Source: Tessaracoccus lacteus
GTDB taxonomy: Bacteria; Actinomycetota; Actinomycetes; Propionibacteriales; Propionibacteriaceae
Length of the DNA: 64,000 nucleotides
NCBI RefSeq assembly: GCF_029917005.1
Contig: NZ_CP123967.1
Span: 1,550,001 to 1,614,000 of the forward strand
Direction: 5' to 3'
Part shown: positions 1-10,159 of the stretch, piece after piece
Position numbering within the stretch: position 1 is the first letter of the stretch
Layout: every line of letters starts with the position of its first letter
Translations under genes and position numbers: made by a program
The notes under the pieces: model-generated
Databases searched by the model: none
Seen by the model: only the letters and a program-made list of their open reading frames with translations
Told to the model about the DNA's origin: nothing

Positions 1-3281
<3,281 letters not shown>

Positions 3282-4409
3282 TCAGGCGTCCTTTCCGGCC
3301 GACATGACGTCGACGAAGCGGTCAAAGAGGTAGTTCGCGTCGTGGGGGCCGGCCGCCGCCTCTGGGTGGTACTGCACGGAGAAGCCGACCAGCCGGCCGT
3401 CGCGGTGCAGCTCGAGGCCCTCGACGACGTCGTCGTTGAGGCACATATGGCTCACGGCGGCCTCGCCGAACTCGGTGGTCGTGGCGCGGTCGGTGGGCGC
3501 GTCGACGGCGAAGCCGTGGTTGTGCGCGGTGACCTCGACCTTGCCGGTGGTCCGGTCCATCACCGGCTGGTTGATGCCGCGGTGGCCGAACTTCAGCTTG
3601 TACGTGCCGAACCCGAGCGCCCGGCCGAAGAGCTGGTTGCCGAAGCAGATGCCGAAGTAGGGGATGTCGGCTTGCAGGACCTCGCGCAGCAGCGTGACGG
3701 GGCCGTCGGCGGTGGCGGGGTCGCCGGGGCCGTTGGAGAAGAAGACGCCGTCCGGTGCGATCGCGCGGATCTCCTCGATCGTGGTCGAGGCGGGCAGCAC
3801 ATGGACCTCGATGCCGCGGGCCGCGAGCTGGGCGGGCGTCATGGATTTGATGCCGAGGTCGACCGCGGCGACCGTGAACCTCTTCTCGCCCACGGCCGGC
3901 ACGACGTAGGGCTCGGCGGTGGTCACGTCGCCGACGAGGTCGGCCCCGGCCATCTGCGGCTGGGCGAGGACCTTGTCGAGCAGTGCCGTCGGGTCGGTCG
4001 TGGTGGTGGAGATGCCGACGCGCAGCGCTCCCCCGTCGCGGACGTGGCGGGTCAGCGCGCGGGTGTCGACGCCGCTGATGCCGACGACCCCCTGGCGGTC
4101 GAGTTCCGCGTCGAGGCTGCGACGCGAGCGCCAGTTCGAGGGGCGAGGGGCTGGATCCCGGACGATGTAGCCCGCGACCCAGATGCGGGCTGACTCGTCG
4201 TCCTCGTCGTTCCAGCCCGTGTTGCCGATGTGCGGGGCCGTGGCGAGCACGACCTGCCGGTGGTAGCTGGGGTCGGTGAGGGTCTCCTGGTAACCGGACA
4301 TGCCGGTGGAGAAGACCAGCTCGCCGAACGTCTCGCCGGCGGCGCCGAAGGAGTGGCCACGAAACACGCGCCCATCCTCCAGAACCAACAGTGCAGGAAT
4401 GGGAGTCAT
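3282..4409 (-). CDS. carA: Carbamoyl-phosphate synthase small (glutaminase) subunit
   Basis: Hydrolyses glutamine and delivers ammonia to CarB. The 375 residues match the family length. An N-terminal CarA domain ([16 protein letters not shown], about residues 7-22) is followed by a class I glutamine amidotransferase domain. That domain has the nucleophile cysteine in FGICFGNQ (about residue 255) and the catalytic His/Glu in SVQYHPEA near residue 345. The elbow reads GICFGNQ rather than the GICLGHQ of many bacteria. Lies 14 bp downstream of nusB and abuts carB, so it is probably transcribed with efp-nusB-carAB. Confidence 0.96.
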   Translation of the reverse strand: MTPIPALLVLEDGRVFRGHSFGAAGETFGELVFSTGMSGYQETLTDPSYHRQVVLATAPHIGNTGWNDEDDESARIWVAGYIVRDPAPRPSNWRSRRSLDAELDRQGVVGISGVDTRALTRHVRDGGALRVGISTTTTDPTALLDKVLAQPQMAGADLVGDVTTAEPYVVPAVGEKRFTVAAVDLGIKSMTPAQLAARGIEVHVLPASTTIEEIRAIAPDGVFFSNGPGDPATADGPVTLLREVLQADIPYFGICFGNQLFGRALGFGTYKLKFGHRGINQPVMDRTTGKVEVTAHNHGFAVDAPTDRATTTEFGEAAVSHMCLNDDVVEGLELHRDGRLVGFSVQYHPEAAAGPHDANYLFDRFVDVMSAGKDA

Positions 4410-4423
4410 GCGTGACCTCTCGT

Positions 4424-4852
4424 TCAGTTCGTCGTGGGCTTCTCAGCCAGCGCCTTGGACAATAGTCCGTTCAGGAACGCCGGTGATTCGTCGGTGGAAA
4501 GGTCGCCCGCCAGTCGGACAGCTTCCGCGATCACAGCCTGGGGTGGGGTGTCGGTGTAGTCCATCTCGAAGACGGCGATGCGGGCCAGGTTGCGGTCGAC
4601 GGCCGGCATCCGCTCGATGGGCCACGCATCGGTGGTCGCGTGCATGATGCGCGTGTCGATGTCGTGACCATGTTCGACGACGCCGAGGATGATGCTGCGC
4701 GTCAGCTCACGGGTCGGGTTGCCGGTCAGCGTTCGCTGCTCGGCGAATGTCTCGCTCAGGTCGGCGTCGCGCTGCTCCGCCATGAACAGGATGTCCAGGG
4801 CTGCTTTGCGCGCCTTCGTCTGGGCGCCGTAGTGGGGGGCGACCTCTGCCAT
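4424..4852 (-). CDS. nusB: Transcription antitermination factor NusB
   Basis: An all-helical RNA-binding protein that, with NusE (S10), binds boxA RNA and supports antitermination of rRNA operons. At 142 residues it is the usual size. Typical segments are [16 protein letters not shown] at the N-terminus, [16 protein letters not shown] in the middle, and the conserved [16 protein letters not shown] and [14 protein letters not shown] motifs near residues 83-110. The ATG lies 2 bp after the efp stop, so the two genes are translationally linked, as in many actinobacteria. Confidence 0.95.
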   Translation of the reverse strand: MAEVAPHYGAQTKARKAALDILFMAEQRDADLSETFAEQRTLTGNPTRELTRSIILGVVEHGHDIDTRIMHATTDAWPIERMPAVDRNLARIAVFEMDYTDTPPQAVIAEAVRLAGDLSTDESPAFLNGLLSKALAEKPTTN

Positions 4853-4854
4853 GG

Positions 4855-5418
4855 TCAGTTGGAGACCCGGCCCTGGTAGGACGCGTCGCGGGTGTCGACC
4901 TTGATCTTCTCGCCCGTCGTGATGAACAGCGGGACCTGGATGATCTTGCCGGTCTCCAGCGTTGCGGGCTTGGTGCCGCCGGTGGAGCGGTCGCCCTGCA
5001 GGCCGGGCTCGGTGTACGTGACCTCGAGCTCGACCGAGGCCGGGAGCTCGATGAACAGCGGGTTGCCCTCGTGCGTGGCGACGATCGCGTTCTGGTTCTC
5101 GAGCATGTAGTCCTTGGCGTCGCCAACGGTCTCGCCGGGGATGGTGAACTGCTCGTAGGAGGTGTTGTCCATGAAGACGTAGTCCTCGCCGTCGAGGTAC
5201 AGGTACTGCATCTCGCGGCGGTCGACGGTGGCGGTGTCGACCTTGGTGTCGGAGTTGAACGTCTTGTCAATGATCTTGCCGGTCAGCACGTGCTTGAGCT
5301 TCGTGCGGACGACGGTGTTGCCCTTGCCGGGCTTGTGGTGCTGGAACCAGAGAACCTGCCACAGCTGGCCGTCGAGGTCGAGAACCATTCCGTTCTTCAG
5401 ATCATTGGTGGATGCCAT
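4855..5418 (-). CDS. efp: Translation elongation factor P
   Basis: EF-P enters the ribosomal E site and relieves stalling at polyproline stretches. The start is placed at the ATG at 5418, which has a good GAGGAGA ribosome-binding site upstream; the frame stays open to 5493, but that extension has no EF-P homology. The product is 187 residues with KOW-like, OB and C-terminal OB domains. The tip of the first domain carries the functional lysine in KPGKGN near residue 32. Actinobacterial EF-Ps with unmodified lysine usually read PGKGP; here the last proline is asparagine. First gene of the efp-nusB-carA-carB run. Confidence 0.95.
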   Translation of the reverse strand: MASTNDLKNGMVLDLDGQLWQVLWFQHHKPGKGNTVVRTKLKHVLTGKIIDKTFNSDTKVDTATVDRREMQYLYLDGEDYVFMDNTSYEQFTIPGETVGDAKDYMLENQNAIVATHEGNPLFIELPASVELEVTYTEPGLQGDRSTGGTKPATLETGKIIQVPLFITTGEKIKVDTRDASYQGRVSN

Positions 5419-5556
5419 GGGCTTCTCCTCGTTGTTTCTGCGTGCGACCGTCCCCGGCCAACGGACCATCATAGTCATGGATCGGCCCCGCACCTAACGC
5501 GCCGCGAAAGCCGTCGCTGGGGTGTGAACCGCGCTGCGAACCACACCGCCGAGCTT

Positions 5557-5860
5557 CCTCGGGTCGCCGAGCACTTCGACAAGCTCAGCACCAGCCCGTC
5601 GAGGTGCCTCGAGCGAAGCGAGAGGAAGTCCCTTCGCTCCGCTCAGGGCCCTTCGACAAGCTCAGGGAACCGGGTCACCGGGCCTCCTCGGGTCACCGGG
5701 CCTCCTCGGGTCACCGGGCCTCCTCGGGTCGCCGAGCACTTCGACAAGCTCAGCACCAGCCCGTCGAGGTGCCTCGAGCGAAGCGAGAGGAAGTCCCTTC
5801 GCTCCGCTCAGGGCCCTTCGACAAGCTCAGGGAACCGGGACAGGCTCAGGGCCCTTCGAC
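5557..5860. repeat. REP-like repeat array, left of the IS110 element
   Basis: Two identical 118-bp direct repeats (5557-5674 and 5722-5839) overlap an 18-bp unit, tcaccgggcctcctcggg, repeated three times in tandem at 5675-5728. Each long copy contains the core cccttcgacaagctcaggg and an internal inverted repeat (cctcgagcg aag cgagagg). The array continues with caggctcaggg and stops at cccttcgac (5852-5860), exactly where the IS begins. The 5494-5556 stretch between efp and the array holds nothing recognisable. Open frames that cross this block are repeat read-through, not genes. Confidence 0.9.
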
Positions 5861-5863
5861 GCT

Positions 5864-5869
5864 GATACT
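5864..5869 (+). promoter_or_regulatory. -10-like box at the IS left end (half of a circle-junction promoter)
   Basis: GATACT matches four of six positions of TATAAT. In the integrated element it has no -35 box. If the IS ends join as in an excised circle, it lies 18 bp downstream of TTGACA at 7302-7307. Transcription would then start near 5876, just before the predicted bridge RNA stems. The sequence match is direct; the function is inferred from IS110 biology. Confidence 0.6.
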
Positions 5870-5875
5870 TGTTAG

Positions 5876-6066
5876 GTCCTCGTCTCGGCGGGGTGTGGCT
5901 CTCCCTTCGACTGACTTCGTGTCTTGGGTTTGATCTGTCCACTCCGCCCGGGGCGGGGACACATTCTCGGAGTCCTGCCCGGGGACCCGTGGCATGTCTT
6001 GATAGGAGCCTGGGGCTTGATTGGCAAGCCGCCGTCAGCGTCCTGACTGCCTGGTCCCCGAGCAGG
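5876..6066 (+). ncRNA. Predicted IS110 bridge RNA with target-binding and donor-binding loops
   Basis: Loop 1 is closed by a 9-bp stem (5887-5895 with 5940-5948, one G-U). It holds cccttcgac at 5903-5911, identical to the left target half at 5852-5860. A small hairpin (GAC/GTC) follows, then ttgggtttg at 5924-5932, which can pair with caagctcag of the right target (nine pairs, three wobbles). Loop 2 is closed by 13 bp (5974-5978 with 6062-6066; 5980-5987 with 6053-6060). It holds ataggagc at 6002-6009, identical to the right IS end at 7312-7319. A 6-bp hairpin (6014-6019 with 6025-6030) follows, then gtcagcg at 6034-6040, which pairs with the junction cgctgat. The order and architecture match the IS621 bridge RNA. 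The 5' and 3' ends are estimates. Confidence 0.82.
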
Positions 6067-6093
6067 TGTCACCCCCCTTGAAAGGCGACACCT
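6064..6093 (+). promoter_or_regulatory. Hairpin just upstream of the IS110 recombinase start
   Basis: AGGTGTC (6064-6070) is perfectly complementary to GACACCT (6087-6093), which ends 3 bp before the ATG at 6097. The loop contains ccccctt next to gaaagg, so the only Shine-Dalgarno-like sequence (AAAGG, about 6081-6085) can be masked by a second pairing. Its 5' arm also overlaps the 3' arm of the bridge RNA donor stem. Limiting recombinase translation is a plausible role but is inferred. Confidence 0.55.
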
Positions 6094-6096
6094 CAC

Positions 6097-7305
6097 ATGA
6101 TGCCAACCCATCCATCCACAGTGGTAGCGGGAGTCGATACCCATCTCGCCACCCACCACGTCGCGGTCCTCGACCACACCACCGGGGCACTCCTCGGCGA
6201 CCTGGAGATCGAGACCAGTCTCACCGGGTACCGCCAGCTGCTGGACTTCGTCACTTCGTTCGGGACGGTCGCACTGGTCGGGGTCGAGGGAACCTCGTCG
6301 TATGGGGCGGGCCTGTCCCGGTTCCTGACCCGGGCCGGGATCGCAGTGCGTGAGGTGATCCGCCCGAAACGCGCCGCCCGCAGACTCCATGGCAAGACCG
6401 ACCCGTTGGACGCGATCCTGGCCGCCCGCACCCTCCTGACCGGCGAGACCCTCCCCCTGCCGAAACCCGGCACCGGCAATGTTGAAGCGATCCGGGTCCT
6501 CCTGACGGCGCGGGAGTCCGCGGTCAAGGCCCGCACCCAGGCCATCGTCCAACTCAAAAGCCTGCTCGTGACCGCCCCGGACCAGGTCCGCGACACCTAC
6601 CGCCGACTCACTGGGAAGGCCCTCCACGCGAAGCTGGCCGCCTGCCGACCCCACGGCCCCGTCGACCAGTCCTCCACCATGACCGCGCTGCGGTCCCTGG
6701 CGCGACGGATCCGTGACCTCGACGACGAGATCAACCTCCTCAACCCCCAGCTGCAGACCCTGGTCGCCCAGACAGCACCCGGCGTCCTCGATCTCGTCGG
6801 GGTCGGGGTGATCTCCGCCGCCCAACTGCTGGTCACCGTCGGCGACGACCCGACCCGGATCCACTCGAAGGCAGCGTTCGCGAAACTCTGCGGCGTCGCC
6901 CCGATCCCCGCCTCCTCCGGCAAAACCCACCGGATGCGCCTCAACCGCGGCGGAGACCGACGCGCGAACCGGGCCCTACACACCATCGCCCTGGCCAGAG
7001 CCCGCATCGATCCTGACACGATCGCCTACCTCGCGAAGAAACAAGCAGAAGGCAAAACCCGCCGCGAAGCGACCCGCTGCCTCAAGCGCTACATCTCCCA
7101 CCTGATCATCACCGCGATCTGGACCCCACCCGTGGTCCCACCCATCAACGACCTCAGACCCCTCCGCCACGCCAAAGGCCTCACCACCACCCAAGCCGGC
7201 CACGCACTCGGCGTCTGGCCAGCCCGCATCTCCGGCATCGAACGCGGAACACTGCGCAACGACACCCTCACCACCCGCTACAGAGAATGGCTCACAACCG
7301 CTTGA
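6097..7305 (+). CDS. IS110 family RNA-guided recombinase with C-terminal XRE-like helix-turn-helix
   Basis: 402 residues. The N-terminal RuvC-like DEDD domain shows D14 (GVDTH), E64 (GVEGTSSY), D102 and D105 (KTDPLDAIL). A coiled-coil spacer covers about residues 130-225. The C-terminal Tnp domain (about 226-340) carries the candidate catalytic serine in PASSGK (273/274) and the RGGDRRANRALH segment. After this domain, where IS110 proteins normally end, residues 353-402 resemble a Cro/XRE helix-turn-helix (LTTTQAGHALGVWPARISGIERG). The stop codon lies inside the TTGACA box at 7302-7307. Proteins of this family cut and join DNA as directed by a bridge RNA encoded in the element's end. Confidence 0.93.
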   Translation: MMPTHPSTVVAGVDTHLATHHVAVLDHTTGALLGDLEIETSLTGYRQLLDFVTSFGTVALVGVEGTSSYGAGLSRFLTRAGIAVREVIRPKRAARRLHGKTDPLDAILAARTLLTGETLPLPKPGTGNVEAIRVLLTARESAVKARTQAIVQLKSLLVTAPDQVRDTYRRLTGKALHAKLAACRPHGPVDQSSTMTALRSLARRIRDLDDEINLLNPQLQTLVAQTAPGVLDLVGVGVISAAQLLVTVGDDPTRIHSKAAFAKLCGVAPIPASSGKTHRMRLNRGGDRRANRALHTIALARARIDPDTIAYLAKKQAEGKTRREATRCLKRYISHLIITAIWTPPVVPPINDLRPLRHAKGLTTTQAGHALGVWPARISGIERGTLRNDTLTTRYREWLTTA

Positions 7306-7307
7306 CA
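7302..7307 (+). promoter_or_regulatory. -35 box at the IS right end (half of a circle-junction promoter)
   Basis: A perfect TTGACA overlaps the recombinase stop codon and points out of the right end. In the integrated element it reads into the repeat array. When the ends are joined it is spaced 18 bp from GATACT at the left end. Such outward -35 boxes that complete a promoter only in the circular form are typical of IS110-type elements; use here is inferred. Confidence 0.62.
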
Positions 7308-7322
7308 CCACATAGGAGCATC

Positions 7323-7545
7323 AAGCTCAGGGAACCGGGACAGGCTCAGGGCCCTTCGACAAGCTCAGGGAACCGGGACAGGCTCAGGGCCCTTCGACAA
7401 GCTCAGGGAACCGGGACAGGCTCAGGGCCCTTCGACAAGCTCAGGGAACCGGGACAGGCTCAGGGAACCGGGACAGGCTCAGGGAACCGGGACAGGCTCA
7501 GGGAACCGGGACAGGCTCAGGGAACCGGGACAGGCTCAGGGAACC
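7323..7545. repeat. REP-like repeat array, right of the IS110 element
   Basis: Three perfect tandem copies of a 38-bp unit (7323-7360, 7361-7398, 7399-7436) each contain aagctcagggaaccgggaca and end in cccttcgac. They are followed by four full and one partial copy of the 19-bp sub-unit ggctcagggaaccgggaca (7457-7545). The 38-bp unit is this 19-mer plus a half related to it. Three unoccupied copies of the IS target core lie here, at about 7352, 7390 and 7428. There are no unique spacers, so this is not a CRISPR array. Confidence 0.92.
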
Positions 7546-7551
7546 CGCACG

Positions 7552-8487
7552 TCAGCGGGTGCCGTCGAGGGCGAGGATGCCGACGACTTCCTCGCGGGTC
7601 AGGTCGGCGTACGTCCGGCCGTTGTCGTCTTTCGCGCGGCGCCCGAAGTAGCCCTTCGCGGCGTCGTGCTTCATGGGGCCGATCGTCCGGACCGTGACGC
7701 GGCCCTCGCGACGCGCCCTCCCCCACGACGACAGCGGGGCGGTGGGCCAGCGGCCGGGGAATGCGACGGGACCCAGGAGACGCGTGGTGTCGCGGGAGCC
7801 GCGGAGATCCCAGACGTGTTCCATGCGGTCGAGGCCGGGATCGTCGCTGAAGATGCCTCCGACCGAGATCAGCGAGACGGGGACGCCCAGACCCGAGAGG
7901 AACCAGCCGGCCCCCAGTGCCATCTGCGCTCCGCCAGAGAAGCCGACGAGGTAGACAGGGTCACCTGAGCCGGGGACGTAGCCGTGTCGCTGGAGCGATC
8001 GCCACAGTTCCTGCGCCAGGCCGATGCTCTGAGTGGGGCCGTAGCGCGGGTCGGATGAGACGAGCACCTGGGCGATGTTGCGGATGTTGATGATGAAGTG
8101 GATCGGGTTGCTGCGCCACTGTCGGCGCGCGTTGTCCAGGAACTTCCACAGGTGCATGGTCGCCCGCTGCAGCAGGCCGCGGTTGTCCACCGAGTAGGGG
8201 AAGACGTCGGCGACGACGCAGACGTCCCGGAGGTCGTCATCGAGCGAGTCGAGCCAGGCGATCTCACGGCCGGACAACTCATCCCCGCCGAGCACCCCGA
8301 CGCCGGAGAGGTAGACGACGAAGCGGTGCGAACGGTGCTCCTCCTCGACCTCGCTCGCGACGACTTCGAAGGTGCCGCGCACCTCCTTCTCCCCCTTGTC
8401 GGCCCACCACCGGAGCGACTCGAGCGGCGACAGGAGGACGAAGAGGAACAGGATGACTACGACGCTTCCGATCAGCCAGGAGATCAC
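7552..8487 (-). CDS. Membrane-anchored alpha/beta-hydrolase-like protein, function unknown
   Basis: 311 residues. An N-terminal signal-anchor (WLIGSVVVILFLFVLL, residues 4-19) precedes a soluble domain. YLVGFSGGAQMALG near residue 178 has the nucleophile-elbow form GxSxG, and GPMKHDAAKGYF near residue 272 could supply the catalytic histidine, as in serine hydrolases. The GTG start overlaps the stop of the upstream membrane gene by 4 bp, so the two are coupled. The stop lies only 6 bp from the REP array. I cannot assign a substrate; it could be a lipase/esterase relative or a non-enzymatic sensor. The fold call is moderate and the function is unknown. Confidence 0.7.
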   Translation of the reverse strand: MISWLIGSVVVILFLFVLLSPLESLRWWADKGEKEVRGTFEVVASEVEEEHRSHRFVVYLSGVGVLGGDELSGREIAWLDSLDDDLRDVCVVADVFPYSVDNRGLLQRATMHLWKFLDNARRQWRSNPIHFIINIRNIAQVLVSSDPRYGPTQSIGLAQELWRSLQRHGYVPGSGDPVYLVGFSGGAQMALGAGWFLSGLGVPVSLISVGGIFSDDPGLDRMEHVWDLRGSRDTTRLLGPVAFPGRWPTAPLSSWGRARREGRVTVRTIGPMKHDAAKGYFGRRAKDDNGRTYADLTREEVVGILALDGTR

Positions 8488-9137
8488 CGTTCCACCTCCT
8501 TCCGGAGGCCTGAGACCGGAATCAGCGGCGTGCCGGAGAGGATGTCACGCGAGGTGACCATCGTCGGGCGTCCGGTCGCGAGCGTCCACAGATGCGAGGA
8601 CACCCAGCTGAACGGACGTTGCCCCACCCGGGAGATGACCTGAATGACCAGCCACCCGGCCAGGGTGAAACCGAAGGCCCACGTGATGCTCACGCCGAAG
8701 GCGTGGGACACGCCGACGAGTACGAGGAGGTAGCTCCACGCCTCGAATACGCGGCCGAACGCGAGCCCGAAGTGCGGCATGGCAGTGACGAAGTTGAACA
8801 CCAGCGGCGCGGTGGAGAGGAGCGCGACCACGACGAGCGGGACCAGGGGCACGGGTCTCCCGAGCACCAGAGACGCGACGCTCCAGGTGATGGACATCTC
8901 CACGACCTTAAGTACCGCCAGCACCGCCGTCGACAGCAGCAGCGCCGCAAGGAGGCGCAAGCCTCGCACACGGTTGAGCGACAGCACCGCGACGTGCCCC
9001 AGCATGGTGGAGCCGGCGGCAAGGATCGCGATCCCGAGGGCGGCGACGAGCAGGGCGTAGGGACGGTCGTCGACCATCGAGAAGAGGGCAGGATCGAGGC
9101 GCAGGGCGCGGCCCATGACCCGCAGCATCTCGATCAT
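8484..9137 (-). CDS. Multi-pass membrane protein (Yip1-like layout), function unknown
   Basis: 217 residues with about five hydrophobic segments: ALLVAALGIAILAAGSTML, LRLLAALLLSTAVLAVL, LVPLVVVALLSTAPLVF, FEAWSYLLVLVGVSHAFG and a weaker one near residue 160. The layout resembles Yip1-domain membrane proteins, but no diagnostic motif is visible. It ends in the start of the hydrolase-like gene (4-bp GTGA overlap), so the two probably act together at the membrane. ATG start at 9137; no recognised gene lies directly upstream on the same strand closer than the isomerase-type gene at 9182. Confidence 0.65.
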   Translation of the reverse strand: MIEMLRVMGRALRLDPALFSMVDDRPYALLVAALGIAILAAGSTMLGHVAVLSLNRVRGLRLLAALLLSTAVLAVLKVVEMSITWSVASLVLGRPVPLVPLVVVALLSTAPLVFNFVTAMPHFGLAFGRVFEAWSYLLVLVGVSHAFGVSITWAFGFTLAGWLVIQVISRVGQRPFSWVSSHLWTLATGRPTMVTSRDILSGTPLIPVSGLRKEVER

Positions 9138-9181
9138 GAGGCCACTTTAGGGCTAAGGACACGCCCTGCGACCATCGGACC

Positions 9182-9967
9182 TCACTGGATGCCGAACGCG
9201 ATCAGTTCGTCGAAGGCGGCCAGCAGGGCGAGGTCACCCTCGCGCGAGGAGATGGCCGGCCGGCTCCAGACGAGCCGGTCCAGGTCCGCTGCCTCCCCCG
9301 AGATCACGGCGCGCGGCTCCGCACCGTCGTCCGCCCGGCGGCCTGCGACCTGGTCGGCGAAGTCCCTGCCCCAGAGTCGGCCGCTCCAGCGGTAGAGCTC
9401 GACCAGCCGGGACCCGCCTCCGCGCGGGCGCAGTTCGATGACCCCGAGCGGATGCTGTTCAACGTCGCCGGGGACCCAGTTCCACATCACGTCCAGCACG
9501 TGGTCGATGCCCGCGACGGCGACCTCGATGGGGATGTCCGAGACGGGCAGACCCGCGGTCAGCTCGGCGTCCACCCGGTGGATGGTGGCCTCGTGCGTCT
9601 GCATCCGACGGGTGAACCCGATGGTCTGGTCCGCCTCGAACCAGCTCCAGGCGCTATCGCGGTCGTCGCCGCTGCTGAGCACCGTGCCGAGCTCGTCCGT
9701 GGCCCGCTGCAGCAGGTCGAGTGCCTCGGCGCGCCCGGTGGGGCGCAGCGGCTTGGCCTTCTCGATGTCCTCGATCTGCTCGTCCGTGGTGGCGCCCGAC
9801 GCGATGACGGCGCTCCAGAACAGGTGCACCTCGGTCAGGTGCCACAGGAGCTCGTCGGCGTCCCAGCCCGGGCAGGTCGGCACCGGCGTGGCCCCGTCGA
9901 CGTTCTGGAGCGCCTCGGCGAACCTCGCCGTCTCACGCCGCATCACTTGGACCGGATCGAAACTCAT
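9182..9967 (-). CDS. Mycothiol-dependent maleylpyruvate isomerase-type (DinB-fold) protein
   Basis: 261 residues from the ATG at 9967. The frame is open further upstream, but that part has no family similarity. The N-terminal DinB/MDMPI four-helix domain shows the hallmark CPGWDADELLWHLTEVHLFW (about residues 34-53), where histidines bind a divalent metal. A second conserved histidine lies in RRMQTHEATIHRVD near residue 145, and a C-terminal alpha/beta domain follows. Members use mycothiol, the actinobacterial thiol, to isomerise or detoxify electrophiles; the substrate here cannot be read. It occupies the place downstream of aroB where many actinobacteria carry aroQ. Confidence 0.82.
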   Translation of the reverse strand: MSFDPVQVMRRETARFAEALQNVDGATPVPTCPGWDADELLWHLTEVHLFWSAVIASGATTDEQIEDIEKAKPLRPTGRAEALDLLQRATDELGTVLSSGDDRDSAWSWFEADQTIGFTRRMQTHEATIHRVDAELTAGLPVSDIPIEVAVAGIDHVLDVMWNWVPGDVEQHPLGVIELRPRGGGSRLVELYRWSGRLWGRDFADQVAGRRADDGAEPRAVISGEAADLDRLVWSRPAISSREGDLALLAAFDELIAFGIQ

Positions 9968-10159
9968 GCGTGAGACTCTAGCCACCCGGCGGGGTCCGAC
10001 TGCCGAGACGCGATTGACATTCTTCGTCGCATGAAGGCTCGCGGAGGTGTTCGAGCCATGCCTTGAAACGCGGGCGTGGAACGTCCTTCCACCATGTCCA
10101 CGGCCGTCGCCAGCAGCAGTGGGCAGCGCTCGAACCGGGGCGAGTGGTTCGGCCACCGA

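Larger units (their letters stand above)
5861..7322 (+). mobile_element. IS110-group insertion sequence inserted in a REP-like repeat
   Basis: The ends were set by comparing the flanks with intact repeat copies. The left flank ends cccttcgac (5860) and the right flank resumes aagctcaggg (7323); joined, they rebuild the uninterrupted repeat. The element is 1,462 bp, with a 236-bp non-coding left end (5861-6096), one recombinase gene (6097-7305) and a 17-bp right end. There are no terminal inverted repeats and no clear target duplication; only a C is shared at both junctions. The long left end and short right end fit the IS110 rather than the IS1111 subgroup. Boundaries are good to about 2 bp. 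Confidence 0.9.

Noticed and set aside
5071-5865. Long plus-strand open frame across efp and the left repeats
   Set aside because: It is the antisense of efp followed by repeat read-through, with no domain similarity.
5837-5866. Terminal inverted repeats or a target duplication for the IS110 element
   Set aside because: The ends share only a C with the target; no repeat was found, as expected for this group.
7323-7545. Regular 38-bp and 19-bp repeats resembling a CRISPR array
   Set aside because: The copies are head-to-tail with no unique spacers, the sub-unit is shared, and no cas gene is nearby.
7287-7697. Open frame across the right repeat array
   Set aside because: The protein is a repeat translation of the tandem units and overlaps the start of a real gene on the other strand.
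9968-10159. Possible small gene or RNA upstream of the MDMPI gene
   Set aside because: No conserved reading frame, hairpin or tRNA-like fold was convincing.
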